A DNA stretch of 64,000 nucleotides from Azorhizobium oxalatiphilum (GTDB lineage: Bacteria; Pseudomonadota; Alphaproteobacteria; Rhizobiales; Xanthobacteraceae), in contig NZ_BMCT01000014.1 of NCBI RefSeq assembly GCF_014635325.1, positions 1 to 64,000 of the forward strand. The letters are read 5' to 3'. The notes under the pieces are model-generated. The model saw only the letters and a list, made by a program, of their open reading frames with translations, made no database searches and was not told where the DNA came from. The translations under genes were made by a program, and so were the position numbers. Shown piece by piece: positions 1 through 15,661 of the stretch (positions are counted from its first letter, which is position 1; each line of letters begins with the position of its first letter).

Positions 1-59
1 CTATCCGTGAAGGCGGCCGCACTGTCGGCGCCGGCGTCGTCGCCTCGATCATCGAGTGA
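1..59 (+). CDS. tuf: Elongation factor Tu, C-terminal end (partial)
   Basis: Only the last 18 codons and the stop are inside the window. The frame starting at base 3 reads IREGGRTVGAGVVASIIE, the highly conserved carboxyl end of EF-Tu, the GTPase that delivers aminoacyl-tRNA to the ribosome. Finding tuf just ahead of tRNA-Trp, secE and nusG is the usual bacterial order and supports the call. The start and the GTPase domain lie to the left of the window. Confidence 0.95.
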   Translation, partial: IREGGRTVGAGVVASIIE

Positions 60-99
60 TCCCGAGGGCCTGCGGCCCTCGCCATCGCTGACACTCTTC

Positions 100-130
100 G
101 GGGCGGCATCATCGCGATGCCGCCCCTTTT
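100..130 (+). terminator. Rho-independent terminator of tuf
   Basis: A perfect 10-bp stem (GGGGCGGCAT at 100-109 with ATGCCGCCCC at 117-126) and a 7-nt loop are followed directly by TTTT. A second short hairpin, GAGGGCC-TGC-GGCCCTC, sits at 64-80 between this stem and the tuf stop. Together they should end the tuf transcript. The small secreted-protein gene begins only 13 bases further on. Confidence 0.8.
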
Positions 131-143
131 CGTTCCGGTGACC

Positions 144-458
144 ATGCGCATCGCTCGCCGTTCTGCCGGCCCGCTGATTCTCCTCGCCGCGTTCCTGCTC
201 GTCCCGCCTGCGGCCGGGGCGGCGGAGGCGGCCGGTTGTCCGGAGCGCCCGGCCTGCACCGGATGCGGGTGCAAGGGTGGCCCCGGCTATCGCGGGCCGG
301 ATGGGCGCTGCGTCGGCTTCAGGGAACTGGCCAAGGTCTGCGGCGATCCGCCGGATCGGCGCTGCGTCTTCGAGAATGCGCCCGGCACAGGGCTCAATCG
401 GGAATGCGCCACGGCTCCATCCCGGAAGCGGGAGGGAGCGGCTGCGCCCCCGAACTAG
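144..458 (+). CDS. Small Cys-rich secreted protein of unknown function
   Basis: A 104-residue protein when started at the ATG at 144. An in-frame ATG at 117 lies inside the tuf terminator and is less likely. The N-terminus is a clear Sec signal peptide: basic MRIARR, a hydrophobic stretch, and likely cleavage after AGA near residue 26. The mature part has eight cysteines, dense at first (a CPERPACTGCGCKG stretch) and then spaced in GPDGRCVGF, KVCGDPP, RRCVFENAPG and RECA. This suggests a disulfide-bonded periplasmic or extracellular domain. The C-terminus is a loose basic and proline-rich tail. I do not recognise a named family. It sits alone between tuf and tRNA-Trp. Confidence 0.6.
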   Translation: MRIARRSAGPLILLAAFLLVPPAAGAAEAAGCPERPACTGCGCKGGPGYRGPDGRCVGFRELAKVCGDPPDRRCVFENAPGTGLNRECATAPSRKREGAAAPPN

Positions 459-615
459 CGGTCGGTTGCCGCCTTCCGGTGGGGCTGCGGCTTGGGGATA
501 ACCCGGCTGCGTCCCGCGCCCCCTTTACAGATGGCTTCCGGCTGACTAGACACACGAACCCGTTGCGCTGGATCGTTTCCCGGCGCGGGGTCGCTTACCC
601 TTAAGCGCGGCCTCT

Positions 616-692
616 AGGAGTGTAGCTCAACTGGTTAGAGCACCGGTCTCCAAAACCGGGGGTTGGGGGTTCGAGTCCCTCCACTCCTGCCA
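616..692 (+). tRNA. tRNA-Trp (anticodon CCA)
   Basis: A full cloverleaf can be drawn. The acceptor stem AGGAGTG (616-622) pairs with CACTCCT (682-688), with discriminator G689 and encoded CCA at 690-692. The anticodon stem CCGGT/ACCGG holds the loop CTCCAAA with anticodon CCA, and the T arm contains GGTTCGAGTCC. The place between tuf and secE is typical for tRNA-Trp in proteobacteria. Confidence 0.97.
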
Positions 693-1074
693 CGGCGCAA
701 GATGGCGCCTCGGCAGGACATTGTTCCTGAACCGGCCTGTAGTGAGGGCCTGCCGCGCGCAGGACGGAGCGGCACCCGCATCTGGACATCTGATCGCCTT
801 CGGGCAGGGGCTGGACCCGCGTTGGTTTCAGCCTAAATAGACATTCGGCCTCCCATTCGAGGGAGGTCTCGGCGTCGGCTCCGGTTTCCGGGCGTGCCGC
901 CGCTGGCCGGACATCCGGCGCGAGTTTCGCTTCTATCCCGCACGTAAGGGTGAAGCGGAAGGTGAGGTTCAGGTGGCCGACTGGCGGACCATGAGGTCTG
1001 GCGGGCGCCGCAAGATCAGAAAGGTGGCTGTGGCGCGGGCTCCTTCGGGATGCCGGGCGAGCAGCCGGAGCGAC
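693..1074. other. Intergenic region tRNA-Trp to secE
   Basis: About 380 bases with no convincing gene. A short stem-loop (CCTCCC at 849-854 with GGGAGG at 861-866) lacks a T-run and is not a convincing terminator. An open frame extends upstream of secE to 973, but SecE homology and the ribosome binding site (GGAG at 1067-1070) place the secE start at 1075. The promoter for secE-nusG should be here, but I could not pick a -35/-10 pair with confidence. Confidence 0.4.
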
Positions 1075-1272
1075 ATGGCAAAGATCAGTCCCGTGGAGTT
1101 CTTCCAGCAGGTCCGCGCCGAGACGGCGAAAGTGACCTGGCCCTCGCGGCGCGAGACGGCCATCACCACGGCGATGGTGTTCGTCATGGTTCTGGTGGCG
1201 TCGATCTTCTTCATGATCATCGACCAGATCCTGCGCTTCGGCGTCAGCCAGCTCCTGTCGCTCGGGCACTGA
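1075..1272 (+). CDS. secE: Preprotein translocase subunit SecE
   Basis: A 65-residue single-span form of SecE, the small essential subunit that clamps SecY in the Sec translocon of the inner membrane. The start MAKISPVEFF is preceded by GGAG at 1067-1070. The amphipathic cytoplasmic helix carries the family signature VRAETAKVTWPSRRET, followed by one membrane span (about residues 35-56). The length matches alphaproteobacterial SecE; the E. coli protein has two extra N-terminal spans. The gene ends 9 bases before nusG, so the two are surely co-transcribed. An upstream ATG at 973 would add 34 basic residues unlike SecE and was not used. Confidence 0.93.
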   Translation: MAKISPVEFFQQVRAETAKVTWPSRRETAITTAMVFVMVLVASIFFMIIDQILRFGVSQLLSLGH

Positions 1273-1281
1273 GGGGACGTC

Positions 1282-1812
1282 ATGGCCAAGCGTTGGTATA
1301 TCGTCCACGCCTATTCCAACTTCGAGAAGAAGGTGGCGGACTCGATTCGCGAGCAGGCGGATCAGCGCAACCTCTCGGAGCTGTTCGAGCAGATCCTCGT
1401 CCCGACCGAGAAGGTCGTGGAAGTGCGCCGCGGCCGCAAGGTGGATGCAGAGCGCAAGTTCTTCCCCGGCTACGTGCTGGTGAAGATGGACCTCACCGAT
1501 GAGGCCTTCCATCTCATCAAGAACACGCCGAAGGTCACTGGCTTCCTGGGCGCCGACAACAAGCCCATGCCGATCTCCGAGAACGAGGCCATGCGCATCC
1601 TGCAGCAGGTGCAGGAAGGCATCGAGCGTCCGAAGCCGTCCATCTCCTACGAGGTGGGCGAGACGGTGAAGGTCTCCGACGGTCCCTTCGCCACCTTCAA
1701 CGGCATCGTGGAAGAAGTGGACGAGGCCCGCTCGCGCCTCAAGGTGGCGGTGTCCATCTTCGGCCGCGCCACCCCGGTGGAGCTGGAATTCGGGCAGGTC
1801 GAGAAGGTCTGA
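1282..1812 (+). CDS. nusG: Transcription termination/antitermination protein NusG
   Basis: 176 residues, the normal size. The N-terminal NGN domain (about 1-110) starts [20 protein letters not shown] and contains the conserved [12 protein letters not shown] stretch. The C-terminal KOW domain (about 122-176) carries [20 protein letters not shown]. NusG binds the beta-prime clamp of RNA polymerase, suppresses pausing, and couples polymerase to Rho or to ribosomal protein S10. It lies directly downstream of secE in a two-gene unit closed by the hairpin at 1834-1863. Confidence 0.97.
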   Translation: MAKRWYIVHAYSNFEKKVADSIREQADQRNLSELFEQILVPTEKVVEVRRGRKVDAERKFFPGYVLVKMDLTDEAFHLIKNTPKVTGFLGADNKPMPISENEAMRILQQVQEGIERPKPSISYEVGETVKVSDGPFATFNGIVEEVDEARSRLKVAVSIFGRATPVELEFGQVEKV

Positions 1813-1833
1813 CCTCAAACAATTCGCATGGCG

Positions 1834-1870
1834 CGCGCCGCCGGGCTTGTCCCGGACGGCGCGTTGCTTT
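1834..1870 (+). terminator. Terminator after secE-nusG
   Basis: A 12-bp stem with a single bulged A: CGCGCCG-CCGGG (1834-1845), loop CTTGT, then CCCGG-A-CGGCGCG (1851-1863), followed by TTGCTTT. It starts 21 bases after the nusG stop and separates nusG from rplK, which is a further 212 bases downstream. rplK-rplA therefore probably has its own promoter, or is reached by read-through. Confidence 0.7.
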
Positions 1871-2082
1871 ATGCGGTGCACCCTTCGCGGGCCGGGTTTC
1901 CGGTCCCGTGGAGATGACGGCTTGAGTATTCAGGCTGTCGTTGTGGCCGAAGTCCGAACGGACTGCCGGCCAGCGTGGGAGGTGACGGAGCGTCTCGCCA
2001 AACGCTCCTGCGATCCGCACCACGCAATCCCGGTCCACGTGTCTGCCTTCGGGCGGGCCGGACCCATGACGGGAGTATTGAG

Positions 2083-2532
2083 ATGGCGAAGAAAATCACC
2101 GGTTACGTCAAGCTGCAGGTTCCCGCCGGCAGCGCCAATCCGGCCCCGCCGATTGGTCCCGCGCTCGGTCAGCGCGGCCTGAACATCATGGAATTCTGCA
2201 AGGCCTTCAATGCGCAGACCGCGCAGCTCGAGAAGGGCATGCCGATCCCCGTGGTGATCACGGCCTATCAGGATCGCTCCTTCACCTTCGAGCTGAAGAC
2301 CCCCCCGGTTTCCTACTTCCTGAAGAAGGCCGCCGGCCTCGACACGAAGAAGAAGCCCGGCACCGGCTCCAAGACCCCGGGCAAGGGCGCCACTGTCGGC
2401 AAGGTCACGCGCGCCCAGCTCGCGGAGATCGCCGAGAAGAAGATGAAGGACCTGAACTGCGACAACGTCGCGTCCGCGGTCCTGATGCTCGAAGGTTCGG
2501 CCCGGTCCATGGGCCTGCAGGTTGAGGGTTGA
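2083..2532 (+). CDS. rplK: 50S ribosomal protein L11
   Basis: 149 residues from the ATG at 2083 ([16 protein letters not shown]). Upstream in-frame starts give a tail unlike L11. The N-terminal domain has the proline-rich [19 protein letters not shown] segment that contacts release factors and thiopeptide antibiotics. The C-terminal domain binds the 23S rRNA GTPase centre. The body is typical of alphaproteobacteria ([20 protein letters not shown]). The stop is 5 bases before rplA, so the two are coupled. L1, the downstream product, classically represses this operon by binding its leader, but I cannot assign that site here. Confidence 0.97.
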   Translation: MAKKITGYVKLQVPAGSANPAPPIGPALGQRGLNIMEFCKAFNAQTAQLEKGMPIPVVITAYQDRSFTFELKTPPVSYFLKKAAGLDTKKKPGTGSKTPGKGATVGKVTRAQLAEIAEKKMKDLNCDNVASAVLMLEGSARSMGLQVEG

Positions 2533-2537
2533 TCGCG

Positions 2538-3239
2538 ATGGCTACTAACGGAAAGCGCATCCGCGCCGCCAACGAAGGCATCGATCGCCTCAAGCTCTAC
2601 CCGCTGGACGAGGCCCTGGCTCTGCTCAAGGCCCGCACCACCGCCAAGTTCGATGAGACCATCGAGGTCGCCATCAACCTCGGCGTTGACCCGCGCCATG
2701 CGGACCAGATGGTCCGTGGCGTGTGCCAGCTGCCCAACGGCTCCGGCCGTACGGTGCGTGTGGCGGTGTTCGCCCGTGGCGCCAAGGCCGACGAGGCCAA
2801 GGCTGCCGGCGCCGACATCGTGGGCGCCGAGGATCTGCTGGAAATCGTGCAGGGCGGCACCATCGAGTTCGATCGCTGCATCGCGACCCCGGACCTGATG
2901 CCGCTGGTCGGCCGTCTCGGCAAGGTGCTCGGCCCGCGCGGCCTGATGCCGAACCCGAAGGTCGGCACCGTGACCATGGACGTCAAGGGCGCCGTCGCCG
3001 CCGCCAAGGGCGGCGCGGTGGAGTTCCGCGTCGAGAAGGCCGGCATCATCCACGGCGGTATCGGCAAGGCCTCGTTCGAGGCCGACAAGCTGGCCGAGAA
3101 CATCCGCGCCTTCGTGGACGCGGTGGTGAAGGCCAAGCCGACCGGCGCCAAGGGCACCTACGTGCAGCGCGTGGCCGTGTCCTCGACCATGGGCCCGGGC
3201 ATCAAGGTGGACACCGCCACCGTGACCGCCCCGGTCTGA
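2538..3239 (+). CDS. rplA: 50S ribosomal protein L1
   Basis: 233 residues starting [16 protein letters not shown] at 2538. An ATG at 2529 overlaps the rplK stop and adds only three residues. It carries the L1 core motif [20 protein letters not shown] (about residues 118-137) and the usual C-terminal [15 protein letters not shown] stretch. L1 forms the mobile stalk at the ribosomal E site and is a translational repressor of its own operon in other bacteria. A strong terminator follows at 3263-3290. Confidence 0.97.
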   Translation: MATNGKRIRAANEGIDRLKLYPLDEALALLKARTTAKFDETIEVAINLGVDPRHADQMVRGVCQLPNGSGRTVRVAVFARGAKADEAKAAGADIVGAEDLLEIVQGGTIEFDRCIATPDLMPLVGRLGKVLGPRGLMPNPKVGTVTMDVKGAVAAAKGGAVEFRVEKAGIIHGGIGKASFEADKLAENIRAFVDAVVKAKPTGAKGTYVQRVAVSSTMGPGIKVDTATVTAPV

Positions 3240-3262
3240 TCGCGACGTTTCAGGACAAGGAG

Positions 3263-3291
3263 AGGGCCGGGTTTCGACCCGGCCCTTTCTG
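3263..3291 (+). terminator. Terminator after rplK-rplA
   Basis: A perfect 10-bp stem AGGGCCGGGT / ACCCGGCCCT (3263-3272 with 3277-3286) closed by a very stable TTCG tetraloop and followed by TTCTGTT. It marks the end of the rplKA transcript. The next block, rplJL-rpoBC, has its own promoter about 70 bases further on. Confidence 0.88.
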
Positions 3292-3356
3292 TTGGAACGC
3301 TCCGGTAGAGCTTCCGCTTGCCGATCTTCGGACGGCAGGAAGGGTTAAAAAAGGGC

Positions 3357-3385
3357 GTGACAACCGCATGGGCGGGGCCTATATA
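3357..3385 (+). promoter_or_regulatory. Sigma-70 promoter of rplJL-rpoBC
   Basis: GTGACA (3357-3362) and TATATA (3380-3385) are separated by exactly 17 bases, a near-consensus housekeeping promoter in a GC-rich background. Transcription would start near 3392. This is the only good promoter between the rplA terminator and rplJ, so it should drive L10, L7/L12, beta and beta-prime. Confidence 0.75.
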
Positions 3386-3391
3386 GCCCGT

Positions 3392-3871
3392 TCCCCGGAC
3401 CATGGAGACATGGTGCGGTTTGTTATGTTTTGTGAGCTTCTGCCTGGAAACGGGTGGAGCGGCTGGGAGGGTTCGCCCACCCGGCCTTAACGTCTGTCTG
3501 TGGTATCCGTTCCCGGAAATGTGATGTTCCGGGGTGTGGTGCGTGAGGCGGGCGGGAGTCCTGTCCGAGACTGCAGGCACCGTGCCCGGCACGGTTTAAT
3601 CCTCGCCAGACACCTCGCCCGGAGGTGTCCTCTGGAGGGCCAGCATAGACGGGGAAGACCGGATTTCGAGCGGCGCAGCTGCGTCCGCGAAGAGTTAGGT
3701 TCGAACCAGCGCCTTGTAGCCGGTGGCCTTATGGCCTGTGACCCGGATCCGAGGGGACAGGGCATGTGAGCGTCGCGCGTCCGCGACCAGCATGTCTGGA
3801 AGTGACGAGCGGCAAGGCGCAACCGGTGAGGCCAGTCTCTGGTTTCACCACAGGCTTAAAGAGAGCCAGCA
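3392..3871 (+). promoter_or_regulatory. Long structured rplJ leader, probable L10 autoregulatory region
   Basis: About 480 untranslated bases lie between the inferred start of transcription and the GTG of rplJ. Visible hairpins are ACCGTG/CACGGT (3579-3595), GACACCT/AGGTGTC (3609-3629), and CCGG-T-GGCC-TTAT-GGCC-TGTGAC-CCGG (3720-3746), which has an asymmetric internal loop. In many bacteria the L10-(L7/L12) complex binds such a leader to repress its own translation. The position and length fit, but I infer the function from this family knowledge. No open frame here looks like a real protein. Confidence 0.5.
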
Positions 3872-4390
3872 GTGGATCGAGCGGAAAAACAAGAGCTCGT
3901 CACGACGCTCACCGAAGTGTTCAAGACCACTTCGGTCGTCGTGGTGGCCCACTACTCCGGCCTCACCGTGGCCCAGCTGTCGAAACTCCGTCGGCAGATG
4001 AAGGCTGAGGGTGCGGTCGTGAAGGTGGCGAAGAACCGCCTCGCCAAGATCGCTCTGGAAGGCTCCGACGTCGCCCATGTGGCCTCCCTTCTGAAGGGAC
4101 CCACCATCATCGCTTATTCGAGCGATCCGGTGGCGGCGCCGAAGGTTGCCGTCGAGTTTGCCAAGGCGAACGACAAGTTCGTCATCCTTGGCGGCGCGAT
4201 GGGCAAGACGGTCCTCAATACTGACGGTGTGAAGGCTCTGGCCACCATGCCGTCCCTGGACGAACTGCGTGCCAAGCTCGTCGGCCTTATCCAGGCCCCG
4301 GCGACCAAGCTGGCCCAGCTCTCCACCGCGCCGGCAGCGAAGCTTGCCCGCGTGTTTGGGGCCTATGCCAAGCAGAACGAAGCCGCGTGA
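3872..4390 (+). CDS. rplJ: 50S ribosomal protein L10
   Basis: 172 residues with a GTG start at 3872 ([18 protein letters not shown]); GAGAG lies about 10 bases upstream. L10 anchors the L7/L12 dimers to the GTPase-associated centre. The N-terminal globular domain ([24 protein letters not shown]) binds 23S rRNA with L11, and the C-terminal helix (about 135-172) holds L7/L12. The size and sequence are typical of Hyphomicrobiales. The non-ATG start and long leader are consistent with translational control by L10 itself. Confidence 0.96.
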   Translation: MDRAEKQELVTTLTEVFKTTSVVVVAHYSGLTVAQLSKLRRQMKAEGAVVKVAKNRLAKIALEGSDVAHVASLLKGPTIIAYSSDPVAAPKVAVEFAKANDKFVILGGAMGKTVLNTDGVKALATMPSLDELRAKLVGLIQAPATKLAQLSTAPAAKLARVFGAYAKQNEAA

Positions 4391-4441
4391 GGCGGTTGGA
4401 TCTCGCAAACCTGAATTTCGAACCTATCTTAGGAACATACA

Positions 4442-4816
<375 letters not shown>

Positions 4817-4829
4817 GCTTTTGACGTTC

Positions 4830-4857
4830 GGCGGTCCCGGGTTTTCCCGGGGCCGCC
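4830..4857 (+). terminator. rplL-rpoB intergenic hairpin (attenuator or processing site)
   Basis: GGCGG-T-CCCGGG (4830-4841), loop TTTT, CCCGGG-G-CCGCC (4846-4857) form a 12-bp stem with one G-U pair. There is no T-run after it, so it is not a classic terminator. In E. coli the rplL-rpoB gap holds a partial attenuator and an RNase III site that make rpoBC less abundant than the ribosomal proteins. This hairpin is placed to do the same, but that is inference. Confidence 0.5.
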
Positions 4858-5068
4858 ATCCGCGTCTCCGGATGCGGATGTGACGGGACGGTTCCCCTAG
4901 TCGCCGGTGTGGCGACGACTTGGCGAGCCGTGACGGACCGCAGCGGGATGGCACCCCTAGAGTGCCCCCACCGTCTGCGGCGTGATGGTGACGGCGGTCC
5001 CTTTGCCGGTGTGGCACGCTCCGCGCGAGGACCTGCCGACGAGTGGACCAGTACGGACGAGGATCGAG

Positions 5069-9199
<4,131 letters not shown>

Positions 9200-9317
9200 G
9201 CTGCGGATTTGCGAGGCGCGGGCATGAGCCCGCGCCTTTGCCTCTGAATTTTGCATTTTCCGGCCGAGGCCCCCATGCGGCACAGGGGGCTGACCGGCCG
9301 AGCCGAAGGAGACGGCC

Positions 9318-13499
<4,182 letters not shown>

Positions 13500-13528
13500 T
13501 CTGCCTGCCCCATTGCAGACATAGACAG

Positions 13529-13555
13529 ACGGGCCGCCCTTGGGCGGCCCGTTTT
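13529..13555 (+). terminator. Terminator of the rplJL-rpoBC operon
   Basis: ACGGGCCGCCC (13529-13539) pairs with GGGCGGCCCGT (13542-13552), and TTTT runs through 13552-13555. It is the first strong hairpin after rpoC, 29 bases beyond the stop. Confidence 0.88.
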
Positions 13556-13752
13556 GCGTTCCGGTGGCGCGCTTCCGGCGCGCGCCCGTTATACCTGCTC
13601 TTGGCAGCGCTTGCGGAAGCGCGCTACCACTGAACAAGGGGGAAAGCGGCGCATGGCTCCATCGGGTCGTGCCTGGACAATGGCTTTGGGGTGGTCTCGC
13701 CGATCCAGCTGGTTCCGACCGGTCGGCGGCGGCTCTGGTGGGAGGCGACGAC

Positions 13753-14862
13753 ATGCTGCGGGATCAGGCCGTAACGCTGGTCGGGCGGATCTATGAGGCC
13801 GCCGCCGTTCCGGACCTTTGGCCGGACGTGCTCGACACCATCGCCCGCAACGTCAATGCCGCTGGTGCCTGCCTGTTCACGCCCGGCGGCACTGCCGCGC
13901 GCTGGATCGCTTCTCCCGCGTTCGCCGAGGACGTCAGCCGCTTCATCGCCGAAGGCTGGCTGGACCGGGATGGTTTCAACGACCGTCTGGAGGCGTCGGG
14001 CCGCACCGGCTTTGTCGGCGATCTTGATCTTTTTCATGCCGAGGAACTGGCGCGCGAGCCGGTCTATGCCGAATGGCTCTACCCGCGCGGCTTCGGCTGG
14101 GGGGCTTCCACGCTCATGCGGCTGCCCCATGAGCGCACGGTCTTCATGAATGTGGAGCGCCACTATGGCGCCGGCCCCGTGCAGGGCGAGGACATGCGCA
14201 TCCTGGAGGGGCTGCATCCGCATCTCGCGCGGGCCTCCATGATTTCCACCCATCTCACGCTGGAGCGCGCCAAGGCCGCATCCAGCGCGCTGCAGATCAT
14301 CTCCCTGCCGGCGGCTCTGGTACGCCCGCATGGGCGACTGGAGAGCGCCAATACGCTGTTCGAGGCGCTGATGCCGCAGGTGGTGCGGGCCTGCGATCCG
14401 GCCGTGATCCTCGCGAACGGGCAGGCTCAGGCGGCGCTGATGGATGCGCTGGCCCGCATCGAGGCGGGCGTCGGTGTCGGCCGTGCCATTCCGCTGCCGC
14501 CGCAGCCCGGCGGCGAGGCACACGTGTTCCATGTGCTGCCGGTGCGGGGGGCGGCGCGGGACGTATTCACGGCCTGCGTGGCGCTGATCCTCGCCACCCC
14601 GGTGGTGGCCCGCCCCGTGCTGCCGCCGGAACTGCTGGTGCAATTGTTCGACCTGACGCCGGCCGAGGCGCGCGTGGCCCATCGCATCGCCTCGGGGGCG
14701 ACGGTGGAGGCCACCGCCGAGGTGCTGGGCGTCTCGCGCGAGACGGTGCGCTCGCAACTGAAGGCGGCGCTCGCGAAGCTGGGGCTGACCCGGCAGGCGG
14801 AGTTGGTGGGCCTGCTGGCGGCGGCCGCGCCACGCTTCGGCAGCCGGCCGCCGGAACGCTGA
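13753..14862 (+). CDS. LuxR-family transcriptional regulator
   Basis: 369 residues from the ATG at 13753, which has GGGAGGCGACGAC just upstream. The frame is open back to 13540 inside the rpoC terminator, so the long form is unlikely. Residues 1-300 form a non-receiver sensory region found in rhizobial solo LuxR proteins (WPDVLDTIARNVNAAGACLFT). The C-terminal helix-turn-helix of GerE/LuxR type is clear: LTPAEARVAHRIASGATVEA, then VSRETVRSQLKAALAKLGL. No phosphoacceptor domain or obvious autoinducer-binding WYDPEW motif is seen, so the signal is unknown. It is monocistronic and convergent with fae. Confidence 0.8.
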   Translation: MLRDQAVTLVGRIYEAAAVPDLWPDVLDTIARNVNAAGACLFTPGGTAARWIASPAFAEDVSRFIAEGWLDRDGFNDRLEASGRTGFVGDLDLFHAEELAREPVYAEWLYPRGFGWGASTLMRLPHERTVFMNVERHYGAGPVQGEDMRILEGLHPHLARASMISTHLTLERAKAASSALQIISLPAALVRPHGRLESANTLFEALMPQVVRACDPAVILANGQAQAALMDALARIEAGVGVGRAIPLPPQPGGEAHVFHVLPVRGAARDVFTACVALILATPVVARPVLPPELLVQLFDLTPAEARVAHRIASGATVEATAEVLGVSRETVRSQLKAALAKLGLTRQAELVGLLAAAAPRFGSRPPER

Positions 14863-14894
14863 TCAGGGTCGGAAGCGGAGAGACGGTCAGGCGG

Positions 14895-15395
14895 TCAGGC
14901 GGTGAAGGGCGGCAGGGATTTTGCCTTTTCCAGCACCTGTTTCACGGTGGGCTCACCGGCCACCGCCCGTCGCAGGGCGAGCTTGGTGGCTTCATAGTTG
15001 AATGCCTGGATCTTGGCCTCGTCCGCCGCCTGCCAGTGAATGAACACGCCGGCCGCGATGAAGAGGTCGTCGGCTTCATCTTCCGGGATCACGCCCTCTG
15101 CCACCGAATCCACCACCGCGCGGGCCACCGCATACTGGGCCGGGCCGAACATCTGCGCCGCCTGCCGGGCGCCGCGGATCACCACCTTGTTGAACAGGAC
15201 GGTGTTGGGCTTGGCGAGGACGTTGGGTTCCAGAATGGCGAGCAGCGTGGTGAAGCCGTCCTTGTTGTTGGTGAGAGCGGTCACGAAGGCGGTCTCGGCC
15301 GCCGAACCGCGCGGACCGATCACGAGGTCGATATGGGCGACCTCATTGCCTTCTCCCACCATGGCCTCGCCGGCCATCATCTTCGTAATCTTCAC
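14895..15395 (-). CDS. fae: Formaldehyde-activating enzyme
   Basis: 166 residues when started at the GTG at 15395 ([20 protein letters not shown]). GGAG lies 7 bases upstream, and homologues begin AKITK at this point. An in-frame ATG at 15443 adds 16 Gly-rich residues without a good binding site. Fae condenses formaldehyde with tetrahydromethanopterin to methylene-H4MPT, the first detoxification and assimilation step in methylotrophs. The signature [20 protein letters not shown] with its catalytic His, [34 protein letters not shown] and [14 protein letters not shown] are conserved. The C-terminus differs from the classic protein, so it may be a Fae paralogue. No other H4MPT genes are in the window. 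Confidence 0.88.
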   Translation of the reverse strand: MKITKMMAGEAMVGEGNEVAHIDLVIGPRGSAAETAFVTALTNNKDGFTTLLAILEPNVLAKPNTVLFNKVVIRGARQAAQMFGPAQYAVARAVVDSVAEGVIPEDEADDLFIAAGVFIHWQAADEAKIQAFNYEATKLALRRAVAGEPTVKQVLEKAKSLPPFTA

Positions 15396-15498
15396 CAGCC
15401 CGCTCCAAACGCCACCCGGACCGCCACCATTGCAGCCGGGCACGGCAGGTCTAAAGGGATTCCAGACACAAATTAAGAGGGGTGTCGCAGGGGACCTT

Positions 15499-15562
15499 CA
15501 GAGAAGGTTTCGGAGCAGCTTCCTGGATCGGATGGATTCGACCTGATCCGATCCGCCTCTGG
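15499..15562 (-). repeat. Dispersed structured repeat, copy A
   Basis: Read on the minus strand it begins CCAGAGGCGGATCGGATCAG and contains the dyad GGATCGGAT / ATCCGATCC, ending CTTCTCTG. It is the most diverged of four related copies (see 17213, 23100 and 26724). It lies between fae and the glycoside hydrolase gene. Confidence 0.55.
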
Positions 15563-15624
15563 AGCATGTCCGGCTTTGATTGCTTCGCAGTCCAAGCGAC
15601 AAGACAGCCTCCATCAATGCGTTG

Positions 15625-15661
15625 GAGTGTTTCCGTGTTTCCATGGAACACGGAAACACTC
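15625..15661. repeat. 15-bp perfect inverted repeat (REP-like hairpin)
   Basis: GAGTGTTTCCGTGTT (15625-15639) pairs perfectly with AACACGGAAACACTC (15647-15661), with a 7-base centre TCCATGG. It abuts the stop codon of the glycoside hydrolase gene and can end that minus-strand transcript, although no T-run follows. The form and the CTCTAG at its edge resemble REP-type intergenic palindromes of Hyphomicrobiales. Confidence 0.7.

Noticed and set aside
520-555. Possible tRNA-Trp promoter TTTACA-17-TAGACA
   Set aside because: The -35 box is fair but TAGACA matches the -10 consensus poorly and the distance to the tRNA is about 60 bases; not reported as a feature.
849-866. CCTCCC / GGGAGG hairpin as a terminator before secE
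   Set aside because: Only six pairs with no T-run, between tRNA-Trp and secE; too weak to call.
3696-3710. tRNA-like GTTCGAA in the rplJ leader
   Set aside because: No acceptor or anticodon stem can be formed around it.
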